This document shows, one piece after another, positions 23,216 to 33,798 of a DNA stretch of 64,000 nt (the first letter of the stretch is position 1; the number at the start of each line of letters is the position of its first letter). The notes beneath the pieces were generated by a model. It worked only from the letters and a program-made list of their open reading frames with translations. It searched no databases and was not told where the DNA came from. Position numbers and translations under genes: made by a program. Source of the DNA: Megalobrama amblycephala (taxonomy: Eukaryota; Chordata; Actinopteri; Cypriniformes; Xenocyprididae); the NCBI RefSeq assembly GCF_018812025.1, contig NC_063045.1:60017839-60081838 (forward strand), given 5' to 3'.

Positions 23216-24590
23216 AGCCTCTTATGATCATCAGGGATACATTTATTTGATCAAAAATACAGTAAATGGAATACTATTATTCCTATTTAAAAGAACTGTT
23301 TTTAATGTAATATATTTTAAAATGCTATTTATTCCTGTGATGCAAAGCTGAATTTTCAGCATCATTACTCCAGTCTTCAGTGTGGACATCAGAAATATTT
23401 CTGACGCATCAAATCATCATATTAGAATGATTTCTGAAGCATCATGTGACACTGAAGCCTGGAGTAATGATGCTGAAAATTCAGCTTTGATCACAGAAAT
23501 AAATTACATTTTACAAAATATTCACAGAGAAAAATATTCTTTTAAAGGTGCCCTCGAATGAAAAATTGAATTTATCTTGGCATAGTCAAATAACAAGAGT
23601 TCAGTACATGGAAATGAAATACTCAAACTCCATTGTTTCCTCCTTATATAAATCTCATTTGTTTAAAAGACCTCCGAAGAACAGGCGAATCTCAACATAA
23701 CACCGACTGTTACGTAACAGTCGGGGTGTACGCCCCAATATTTGCATATGCCAGCCCATGTTCAAGCCATTAGACAAGGGCAGAACGTCTGGATCTGCAC
23801 AGCTGAATCATCAGACTAGGTAAGCAAGCAAGAACAACAGCGAAAAATGGCAGATGGAGCAATAATAACTGACATGATCCATGATATCATGATATTTTTA
23901 GTGATATTTGTAAATTGTCTTTCTAAATGTTTCGTTAGCATGTTGCTAATGTACTGTTAAATGAGGTTAAAGCCATCATTTCTTACTGTATTCACGGAGA
24001 CAAGAGCCGTCGCTATTTTCATTATTAAACACTTGCAGTCTGTATAATTCATAAACACAACTTCATTCTTTATAAATCTCTCCAACAGTGTAGCATTAGC
24101 CGTTAGCCACGGAGCACAGCCTCAAATTCATTCAGAATCAAATGTAAACAATATAACAGTATACAATACTCACATAATCTGACACATGCATGACGAATAC
24201 TTTGTAAAGATCCATTTTGAGGGTTATATTAGCTGTGTGAACTTTGTTTATGCACTGTTCAAGGCAAGCGCGAGCTACATGGGCGTGGAGCACGAGCATT
24301 AAAGGGCCACACACCCTGAATCGGCTCATTTATAATGATGCCCCAAAATAGGCAGTTAAAAAAATGAATTAAAAAAAATCTATGGTGTATTTTGAGCTGA
24401 AACTTCAGACACATTCAGGGGACACCTTAGACTTATATTACATCTTTTTTTAAAAAGTTCTAGGGCACCTTTAAATTGTAATAATATTTCATAATACTAC
24501 TGTTTTGAGTGCATTTTTAATCAAATAAATGCAGCCTTGGTGAGCAGAAGAGACTTCTTTTAAGAACAGAACAATTTCAGATCTTTGACT
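23216..24590. mobile_element. CAGTACAGTCC-family foldback copy, split by a later insertion
   Basis: The left part (23216-23541) and right part (24475-24590) match the two arms of the complete element at 54927-55861: 'gctgaattttcagcatcatt', 'actccagtcttcagtgt', then the inverted set, then ttgtaataatatttc and a ccttggtgagcagaag phrase. The terminal TIR tips are missing. The 933-bp TTAA element at 23542-24474 interrupts it. Rejoining across one TTAA restores the sequence expected from the intact copy. Confidence 0.85.
23542..24474. mobile_element. AGGTGCCC-ended TTAA element (933 bp)
   Basis: TTAA at both edges (23542-23545, 24471-24474) encloses AGGTGCCCTCGAATG on the left and, inverted, AGGTGCCCTAGAACTTTTT on the right. 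No ORF of note. It contains a short hairpin, gactgttacgtaacagtc, near 23706. It is inserted in a foldback element. A sister copy lies at 31834-32756 in the same orientation. The superfamily (piggyBac or Kolobok-like by target) is inferred. Confidence 0.9.
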
Positions 24591-25378
24591 GGTAATGATG
24601 TGTGTGTTTGATAAGCATCAATACAGTGTTTGATGACACCACATTTGGCGATTTGAGTGCCTTTTAAAGCGATGCATATGGACAGTCTACCAGGAGCGCG
24701 CACCTCTTTGATGAATTCAAGAGCGGCGCATTATTTGTTTATCTTTGTCTCATTAATCACTGTATGCAAATGAAGAGCGCGGCAGATACATAAAAATATA
24801 TTTAATGGTTGTGTTGAGTCTCTCTATGACAGTGCAGTTAATCTTAATGACCTAATGACTGCATTACCATTTTGTTTCTGCCAGGCTGAGCTTGATTTGT
24901 GGTTGCTCTCAATTGCTGGATGGATATGAGCTTGTCTCTGTGAAACATCAGAACCTCTGAAGAACCCAGGTGGGTTCATGGGGTACTAAACATCACGCCT
25001 CTCAGCCCATAAATCTTCATGTATTGGATAGAAGTGGGAAAGTGAATAAACACGCTGATCTGGATCGCTTTCTTGGGTCCACACTGCTGAAAATCTTTCA
25101 GTGTATGATTTAGGATGTAGATAACAGAAATAGGCAATAGTAAGGTATTTAACTGGTTCTGGTTCAACTTGATTGCTTTTAAAGAAGGTAACGTATTTCT
25201 TTGTTTTAAATTAAAGTATGATTTATTATCACAGTTCTGAATCTTTAATTGCACAGTCATAACCTGTCAGTAATTGCACTAATTTAAGTTTCCTGATGCA
25301 CTGTAATTGTTTTTTATATTAAAATACTATCTCCCATTCCTTTTTAACATCCAGAAAGAACTGTGATTGAACTGTTCA
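24591..25378. other. non-coding interval
   Basis: No gene. 24690-24900 contains an Oct-like ATGCAAAT (24764) and several TAAT cores in sequence not recognised as a repeat; it is a possible conserved non-coding block, unproven. Confidence 0.4.
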
Positions 25379-27765
25379 TAGAGTCTTTTTGACCGATTGG
25401 TTAAAAAGAATCACTCTTGTAAGAGTCATTTGTTCTTGAGTTGGACAGCACTGGTCATGCTTTGTGTAAGGTTGTTGTTGTGTGCAATCACTGAGGCCAA
25501 AGCAATGAAAAGATTTGTCTTTTTAGTGACGCATACGACGCAACCAGTGTAGTCCGTTTCCTGAATAATTGACTCTTATGAGTCAGTTCTTTTCAGTGAC
25601 TCTAGCACAAGTAGTGCAACCATTGTAGTCTGACTCCCGAACAAATGATTCCTATGAACTGATGCATTGCAACCAGTGTAGACTCATTCCTGAATGAACG
25701 ACTCTTATGAGCCAGTTGTTTTTAATGACTCAAACACATACTGTACAGAGCAACAAGTGTAGTTCAACTCCCAAACGAATGACTATTAATGACTCTTTAT
25801 GAGCGACTCTTTTTACTTAATCAAATCATGTAATGCAAGATGTGCAACCAGTGTAGTCTGACTCACGAACAAATGATACATTGCAAGCAATGCAGATTTG
25901 TTCCTGAATGAATAACTCTTTATGAACCAGTTCTTTTCAGTGACTCAAACACATAAAGGGCAACCAGTGTAGTCCAACTCCTAAACAAATGACTCCTGTG
26001 AACCTGTTGTTTTTAGTGCATTAAAGCATACTTTGCAATCAGTTTCTCGAATGAATGACTCTTTATGAGCAACTCTTTTTATTGAATCAAACTATGTAGC
26101 GCAATTTGTGCAAACAGTGTAGTCTGACTCCAGAACAAATGATTCCTATGAACTGATACATTTCAACCAGTGTAGACTGATTCCTGATTGAATGACTCTT
26201 TATGAGCCGACTTTTCCTAGTGAATCAAAAACGTTTAGTGCAACATACGAACATACGTTTTTAGTGACACGTACGACGCAACCAATGCAGTCCGTTTCCT
26301 GAATAATTGACTCTTATGAGCCAGTTCTTTTCAGTGATTCAAACACACGTAGCACAAGTAGCGCAACCATTGTAGTCTGACTCCCGAACAAATGATTCCT
26401 ATGAACTGATGCATTGCAACCAGTGTAGACTCATTCCTGAATGAACGACTCTTATGAGCCAGTTGTTTTTAATGACTCAAACACCTACTGTACAGAGCAA
26501 CAAGTGTAGTTCAACTCTCAAACGAATGACTATTAATGACTCTTTATGAGCGAATCTTTTTACTTAATCAAATCATGTAGTGCAAGATGTGCAACCAGTG
26601 TAGTCTGACTCATGAACAAATGATACATTGCAAGCAATGCAGATTCATTCCTGAATGAATGACTCTTTATGAGCCGACTTTTCCTAGTGAATCAAAAAAC
26701 GTTTAGTGCAACATATGAACATACATTTTTAGTGACACATACGACGCAACCAATGCAGTCCGTTTCCTGAATAATTGACTCTTATGAGCCAGTTCTTTTC
26801 AGTGATTCAAACACATAAAGGGCAACCAGTGTAGCACTTCTAAACGTACTCCTGTGAACGTTGTTTTTAGTGCAAAAGCATACTTTGCATCAGTGTTTCT
26901 CGAGTCTCTTTATGACGACTCTGTTTACTGAATCAAAACCATGTGGCTCAAGTTGCAAAACAATGATTCAAATGATTCCTATGAACTGATGCATTGCAAC
27001 CAATGTAGACTCGTTCCTGAATGAACGACTCTTATGAGCCAGTTGTTTTCAGTGACTCAAACACATACTGTACAGAGCAACATGTGTAGTTCAACTCCCA
27101 AACGAATGACAATTAATGACTTTTTATGAGCGACTTTTTTACTTAATCAAATCATGTAGTGCAAGATGTGCAACCAGTGTAGTCTGACTCGCGAACAAAT
27201 GATTCCTATGAATTGATACATTGCAACCAATGCAGATTTGTTCCTGAATGAATGACTCTTTATGAGCCGACTTTTCCTAGTGAATCAAAAACGTTTAGTG
27301 CAACATACGAACATATGTTTTTAGTGACACATACGATGCAACCAATGCAGTCCATTTCCTGAATGAATAACTCTTATGAACCAGTTCTTTTCAGTGACTC
27401 AAACACATAAAGGGCAACCAGTGTAGTCCAACTCCTAAACGAATGACTCCTGTGAACCTGTTGTTTTTAGTGCATTAAAGCATACTTTGCAATCAGTGTT
27501 TCTCGAATGAATGACTCTTTATGAGCGACTCTGTTTACTGAATCAAAACCATGTGGCTCAAGTTGCACAAACAATATTGATTCAAATGATTCCTATGAAC
27601 TGATTCATTGCAACCAGTGTAGACCGATTTATGATTGAATGACTCTTTATGTGCCGACTTTTCTTAGTGAATCAATAAAGTGTAGTGCAACCTTTTGTAG
27701 TCCAACTACCAAATGAATAACTCTCATGAACTGGTTCTTTTTAGTGAATCAAAGACACATACGAC
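25379..27765. repeat. complex higher-order tandem array, 50-80 bp subunits
   Basis: Diverged subunits share GAATGACTCTTATGAGCC, then GTTCTTTT(C/T)AGTGA(A/C)TC, then CAACCAGTGTAGTC. Larger blocks recur: the block starting 'agtgacacgtacgacgcaacc' appears near 25525, 26263, 26731 and 27323, giving unequal spacing. A separated fragment lies at 29060-29275. Many units include TGACTCA or TGAGTCA. The block at 26820-26960 is the same text as 27410-27560 but with several short deletions. Confidence 0.92.
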
Positions 27766-29059
27766 TGTAAGACTTAAATTATTATAGTTACTCATTGGTT
27801 GTTTAAATGACAAAGATGCACGTCATGAGTTTTGTCATTAGTATTTTAAAAAGATAGATTTATTAAATATGCTTACACAGTTTTTGTTTATTATATATGT
27901 TATATATAATTAGTTATTGGATTGCATTTATGTCACCTCTAAAAAGACTGTGACCTCATTGCAAGAGTGTTTTTATTTTGGGAATTTTATTCCAACTTTA
28001 TGCATTTAGCAGTGAAATTGTATTTCTTATTTCCAAATATTTATTTATACATAAAGGAATCATTAATGGAACCCGAATCATTAAGAAGAATCAGAGAGCC
28101 GTTAGATTCCTTATGATTCACATCCCAACTATTAACCAAACATCACAAAAATGATTTAGTCCAAGTATTTCTTAAAAACTGGAAACGATTCTGTGTGAGA
28201 AAGAGTTATTAATTCCAAACCCTAATCAGAAATCACAAGAATTAAATGTCTTTCAATATACTTTTGTGTAAATTCACATTTTATGCTCTCCAGAAGATTT
28301 GATGAATCTTAAGACGGAGCCTCCGTTCCAGGGTTTGTTTGCCCACGTCTCCAGCTCCTCGCGGCAAATGAGATCATTTGTCTTGTTGAGATGGCTCTGC
28401 GTACACCCTTGTGGAAAATTAATTAACGCACTTTGTCTCCTTTTCTTTTCTGTGTTTGGTGTCTCTCCCCTCCCTCCCACTTAGGCGTGGAGTCCATTGA
28501 TTCATTTCTCTGGCTCTTGTCTCGGCTGACAGTTCGTGTCAGTGGCTCACAAAATCAGTGAATTCCAGAGTGTTTTCGGCGGTGTCGAGGGCACGTTAAA
28601 ACAGCCTCGGTGTCACGCTTCCATAGGCACTGCGGCAGACGCGTTCTCCCCTCCTTTCAGCGCACTTCGGTCTGCGATGGGAAATAAATGGGGCTCCTCG
28701 ATGTGAACATGCATTAGACGTGCCATGATGGACTGCACTGGCGGTGTCAGTAAAGTCTCTTTATGGCCGTACTGTGTGCCGGAGGGTGATGTCGGCTCGG
28801 CTGTATACTGTTATGTTTCTCGCAGTAATTTCTATGACTTTGGGGCTATAGTTTATTTTCCGGGGAACTTCGAGGTCTAGGTTTAATTGTGTGTGGATGC
28901 TTATTATAACCACAGGCTCAGATCAGTCATGATTAAAGTCAACATAACATCAAAACTGACCCCATTAACTTTCTTAATTCACTTCCTGGTCTGCGATTCA
29001 ATCAAAGTTGGATGTTGGATTTTCCTGTAGTTCTTTATATATTGTATGTAACTTCCCTC
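27766..29059. other. non-coding interval
   Basis: AT-rich to about 28270, then balanced composition (28280-28860) with antisense short ORFs at 28274-28484 that have no domain. The 28320-28450 text, including ggaaaattaattaacgcac, is not a repeat I recognise and could be conserved non-coding sequence. Confidence 0.4.
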
Positions 29060-29275
29060 ATAACTGTGAACCTGTTCTTTTTAGTGAATTAAAGCATATA
29101 GTGCAACCTGTGTGGATTGTTTCCCAAAGTAATGTCGCTTTATGTGCCGACTCTGTTTAGTGAATCAAAAAGATGTAGCGCAACCAGTGTAGTCTGACTC
29201 CCAAACGAAATGATTCCTATGAACTGATTGTTTTTAGTGTATCAAACACAAAGCTTAAAACTAACAGTGAGACTT
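29060..29275. repeat. detached fragment of the 25.4-27.8 kb array
   Basis: Carries the same subunit words (gtgaacctgttctttttagtg, cagtgtagtctgactccc, gattcctatgaactgat) and the same exit sequence (gagacttaaatcatt compared with aagacttaaattatt at 27770). Confidence 0.85.
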
Positions 29276-29342
29276 AAATCATTCATTTTAGACACAATTC
29301 TGACTTTATATCATGCAATTGTGACTTTATATCTAACGATCC

Positions 29343-30110
29343 TGACTTTTTTCCTCAGAATTGCGAGTTATAAAGTCAGAATTGCATGTTAGTTATAAAA
29401 TCAGAATTGCGTTATAAAATCAGAATTGCGTTATGAAGTCAGAATTGCGTGTTATAAAATCAGAATTGTTATGAAGTCAGAATTGCGTTATAAAATCAGA
29501 ATTGCGTGTTATAAAATCAGAATTACGAGTAAAAGTCAGAATTGCGTGTTATAAAATCAGAATTGCGTGTTATAAAATCAGTTATAAAATCAGAATTGCG
29601 TTATGTTGTAAAGTCAGAATCATAAAGTCAGAATTGTGTTATAAAGTCAGAATTGCATGTTGTAAAGTCAGAATTGCATGTTATAAAATCAGAATTGCGT
29701 GTTATAAAATCAGAATTGCGTGTTATAAAATCAGAATTGCGTTATAAAATCAGTTATAAAATCAGAATTGCGAGTTATAAAATCAGAATTGCGTTATAAA
29801 ATCAGAATTGTGTTATGAAGTCAGAATTGCGTGTTATAAAATCAGTTATAAAATCAGAATTGCGTTATAAAGTCAGAATTGTGAGTTATGAAGTCAGAAT
29901 TGCGTGTTATAAAATCAGAATTGTGTTATGAAGTGTTATAAAATCAGAATTGTGATAAAATCAGATAAAAAAGTCAGAATTGCGAGATATACTGTAAAAA
30001 TCAGTCAGAATTGTGTTATAAAGTTATAAAATTGGAATCAGAATGCATGTTATAAAATCAAATTGCGTGTTATAGTATTATGAAGTGTTATAAAATCAGA
30101 ATTGTGAGAG
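29343..30110. repeat. 19/21-bp minisatellite
   Basis: About 38 units of TTATAAAATCAGAATTGCG, with or without an added TG. Minor forms read TTATGAAGTCAGAATTG or are shortened. An AATTGCGAG-type motif at 31500-31700 is probably the same source sequence. Open frames here come from the repeat. Confidence 0.95.
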
Positions 30111-30400
30111 AAAAAAATCGCAATTTCCTTTATTTTTTATTTAGTGACAGAAACAAGCTTCCTTACTACCCACTAAGGGTGTTTACATTGCGTACATTGC
30201 GTGTTAATGAATTGCATTTGGCAGATGCTTTTATCAGAATGACAGAATTGCGTGTTAATCAGAATTTACAGAATTGCTGCATTTTTATAAGTTCATGCAT
30301 ATCAGAATAATCGAATTGCCAGAATTGCATGTTATAAAATCAGAATTGCTTGACGTTGCGAGCGCCATGATTCTACTGTTTGAGCTTTTGTTAAAATGTT
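30111..30400. repeat. LINE/SINE-like tail interleaved with minisatellite words
   Basis: The backbone resembles a common fish L2/SINE 3' tail: gaattgcatttggcagatgc, then ataagttcatgcat, then gttgcgagcgccatg. Copies of CAGAATTGC interrupt it at about five points where the backbone would normally continue. The two sequence types appear recombined at short shared words. Confidence 0.6.
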
Positions 30401-31439
30401 TTTAAAAATGTTTAAAAAAAATATTTACAATATTGTTCATAAAATTAACAGGTTTTAATGTTTTAAAAAATACCAGGGTTCCCACTCATCCTGGAAAACC
30501 TTGAAAACCTGGAAAATTGATGACAAATTTTCCAGTCCTTGAAAACACATGGAAAATGTCCTGGAAAATCTTGTAGTTGTCCTGGAAAATTAGTTTTTTA
30601 AAAAGTTCTTGGGTTTTTCTTTAGTCGAGACCAAAGAGTTTATCACTGACCTAAAACAATCACCATTAGTTGCAGAAAGTGCGATGTTCAGGAATGCTGA
30701 GTTTTGACACGTGAGAGTAGTATTTTTTTCAATGGTGATGTTTAGTCTTGTTTTCTTTTACAGATAAAATGAGCCAAAAAGAGATTTATCTCAGACTGAA
30801 AAGTCCCACAAGAAGGATGCAATACTAATGCAATACTAGAAATTGCTGTTAAGGCATGACCATTGGACAGTGAAATGCTCATTGGGTCAGCAGGGTCAGA
30901 CAAAAACAGGTGGATAAGAAAAGACACGTTAACTGCAAAAGAATGAAGAATTAAGGTGAAGAATTAATGTGAGACCATCAGAAACCCTTTAGTCTTCAGT
31001 GCCACCATTTTCCAGAACTTCAACCTACCTGGATTCTCCAGGAGTGCGAGGTGTCAGGATCTCAGAGACTTGGATTAGGTAAAGAATCCTAAAAAATGCC
31101 CCCCATTTAAGAATCGCATACTGAATTGTAGTAAAATACAAGAACGCGCATTTAAAATCATTCTTGTCGGTTATTGGCTGGAGCGTGTTTATTATGATTC
31201 GTGGTCCAGGCTGCACCAGGTAGTTTTTATTGCTGTTTTCGGAGCTTGTGGCGACTACAGAGACCGCATTTTTTTACAGTGTGTTCAGGGGACAGGCAGC
31301 TAGCGGATAGTGAGGAGATGTTTGCTGTATGAGACAAAAAATGTTTTGGCCTAAAAACGCGTGACATCGCTTAGAGCAACCTTTAAGTAATGACAATAAA
31401 CTATGGAATCTTGTTTTCGCCACTGAATAATAAATAAAA

Positions 31440-31745
31440 AATGTTAGCCTAATTGCAACTTTTTATCTCACAAGTCTAAATATTTTTCTTACAATTGCGA
31501 GTTTACATAATTGTGATATAAGCTTGCAATTGCCAGGAAAAAAAGTCAGAATTGCGAGTTTATATCATGCTATTCTGACCTTTTTTTTTTTGCAATTATT
31601 ATTTTTTTCTGGCATTTGACAGTTTATATCTTGCGATTCTTACTTTGTTTCTTAGAATTGTGAGATATAAACTTGCAATTGCGAGAAAAAAAATCAGAAT
31701 AGCGAGATAAAAAGTAAAAGTAAGTCGTAATTACCTTTTTTTTTT
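31440..31745. repeat. AATTGCGAG palindromic block
   Basis: Forward (acaattgcgagtttac, agtcagaattgcgag) and inverted (cttgcgattctta, aacttgcaattgcgag) copies of a 15-20 bp motif are arranged as an imperfect palindrome with poly-T/poly-A flanks. It shares its core with the 29.3-30.1 kb minisatellite. Confidence 0.7.
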
Positions 31746-31833
31746 AACGGACACAATCTTCCATAGTCATAATGTTTGATTGAGAGCTCATATTAAAAAC
31801 TGATTTTATAGTTAAGTCATGGCAATAAAACTT

Positions 31834-32756
31834 TTAAAGGTGCCCTAGATTCAAAAATTAATTTACCTCGGCATAGTTAAATAACAAGAGTTCAGTACAT
31901 GGAAATATACAGTAGTCTAAACTCCATTGTTTCTTTTTATTAAATCCATTTGTTTAAAAGACCTCAGAAGAACAGGTGAATCTCAACATAACACCGACTG
32001 TTACGTAAAGTCAGGATCATTAATATGATGACCCCAATATTTGCATATGCCAGCTCATGTTCCCAACATTATGAAAGGCATTACACAAGGGCAGCCAGTA
32101 TTAACGTCTGGATGTGCACAGCTATCATCAGATAGGTAAGCAAGTAAAGAAAAGCGAAAAATGGCAGTGGGAATAATAACTGACATGATCCATGATATAT
32201 GATATTTTTAGTGATATTTGTGAATTGTCTTTCTAAATGTTTCGTTAGCATGTTGCTAATGTACTGTTAAATGTGGTTAAAGTTACATCGTTTCTTATGT
32301 ATTCACGGAGACAAGAGCCGTCGCTATTTTCATTTTAAACACTTGCAGTCTGTAATGCATAAAACAACTTCATTCATTATAAATCTCTCCAACAGTGTAG
32401 CATTAGCCGTTAGCCACGGAGCACATCCTAAACTCATTCAGAATCAAATGTAAACATCAAAATAAACACTGATTACACGATAGACTGTGCATGACGAACA
32501 CTTTGTAAAGATCCATTTGAGTTATATTAGTGTTTGAACTTTTTTATGTTGTTTAAGGCAAGCGCAAGCTCTTGGGGTGTGGACACCAGATTTAAGGGCC
32601 AACACCCTGAATCGGCTCATTTCTAATTATGCCCCAAAATAGGCAGTAAAAAAATGAATTTAAAAAAATCTATGGTATTTGAGCTGAAACTTCACAGACC
32701 CAGGGGACATTAGACTTATATTAATCTTTTTAAAAAAAGTTCTAGGGCACCTTTAG
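31834..32756. mobile_element. AGGTGCCC-ended TTAA element, second copy (923 bp)
   Basis: Collinear with the 23542-24474 copy throughout and in the same orientation. The left edge is TTAA then AGGTGCCCTAGATTC. The right edge is GGGCACCT followed by TTAG, one base off TTAA. It differs from its sister by substitutions and many 1-6 bp deletions. It lies inside the CAGGGTTCCCA element, so it inserted after that element. Confidence 0.9.
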
Positions 32757-32882
32757 ATTAGAGAGCAATTATTACTTTAGGGCATAATCCCATCTTTTAT
32801 TCCCATTGTTGTAAAATTGAAAATTTCCTGGAAAAGTCCTGGAAAATGATTGCTGAAAAAGAATGGGAACCCTGAATACTTA

Positions 32883-33723
32883 AATACAGTTTTAAAAATC
32901 ATATGCACTCATTTTTTTTAATGTAAAAGAACTTTTAATGTTAAATATTTACGGTTTCCATAGTGTGATTTTTGATGACACTGAATTCAATTAGGGTCAA
33001 ACTGACCCACATCATAAAAACTACACAGATTTTCAACATAATTCAGGTTTTTTTTTGTTTTTTTTTTATGACGAAACTTTTGACAAAACGTCACATTATT
33101 TTAGCAAAATGGGTTTGCAAACATTGATTCATGTTGACACTTGAAGCACACTAGTGTATACTTATCTAGAAACTACTACTAGAATCACTTGTGGAATATC
33201 AGGAGATGATGGAAACAGCTGGCTAAAGCTGTGAAGGTGACTCAAAAAAGTCATTTGTGTAATAAAATCTACCATTACATTAGCAACCGATGTGTTGTAG
33301 ATAAATATAGAAGCCCGGTGACCGGTGCATTCAGACGTAACAGACGACCCTGTTTAATCACTCCACCTGTGCAGGTCTGCCTGTCTGGAGAATCAAAGCC
33401 ATAAATAGAGCCCAGGACTTTCTCTAGGCGTGACAGGAAGTGCTGGCTCGCAGCGAGCGACCGCTGATGGCTAAGTGGCTGTCAGAATGGTGACCATCAT
33501 GCTTCTGATTTTGGGGGTCCATCTGGTTATGGGTCGCCCCCTCAGGTGAGCAACAAATGGGACCCCAGATGGTGATTCCCTCTCCCTGTGTGCAGCCATA
33601 TCCTGGTCCAGTGTAGCACAAATGACCTCTTCCTCTTTCTGTCTGATACGGATTTTTGGATTAAATCCTTGGAAAGGGTTTTGACTTAGATATTGAGTAT
33701 GTTTGGATATTCCTGCTATGCTT

Positions 33724-33726
<3 letters not shown>
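32883..33726. other. non-coding interval
   Basis: No gene. There is a small palindrome, GGGTCAAACTGACCC, at 32994, and a T-rich patch follows. Confidence 0.45.

Positions 33727-33794
<68 letters not shown>
33727..33794. repeat. (TA)n microsatellite
   Basis: About 33 TA units; the ORFs across it on both strands are artefacts. Confidence 0.95.

Positions 33795-33798
<4 letters not shown>

Larger units (their letters stand above)
30474..32874. mobile_element. hAT-like non-autonomous element with a nested insertion (2401 bp)
   Basis: The left end CAGGGTTCCCACTC and the right end, read inverted, CAGGGTTCCCATTC are terminal inverted repeats. Both are followed by sequence rich in CCTGGAAAA. The same five bases, AATAC, lie immediately outside each end (30469-30473 and 32875-32879). 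The interior has no transposase. It includes an AATTGCGAG palindrome (31440-31745) and a younger TTAA element (31834-32756). CAGGG ends fit hAT; the short duplication could be a 5-bp hAT variant or an eroded 8-bp one. Confidence 0.82.

Noticed and set aside
29502..29747. 81-codon frame rich in Lys-Ile-Arg-Ile-Ala
   Set aside because: Translation of the 19/21-bp minisatellite.
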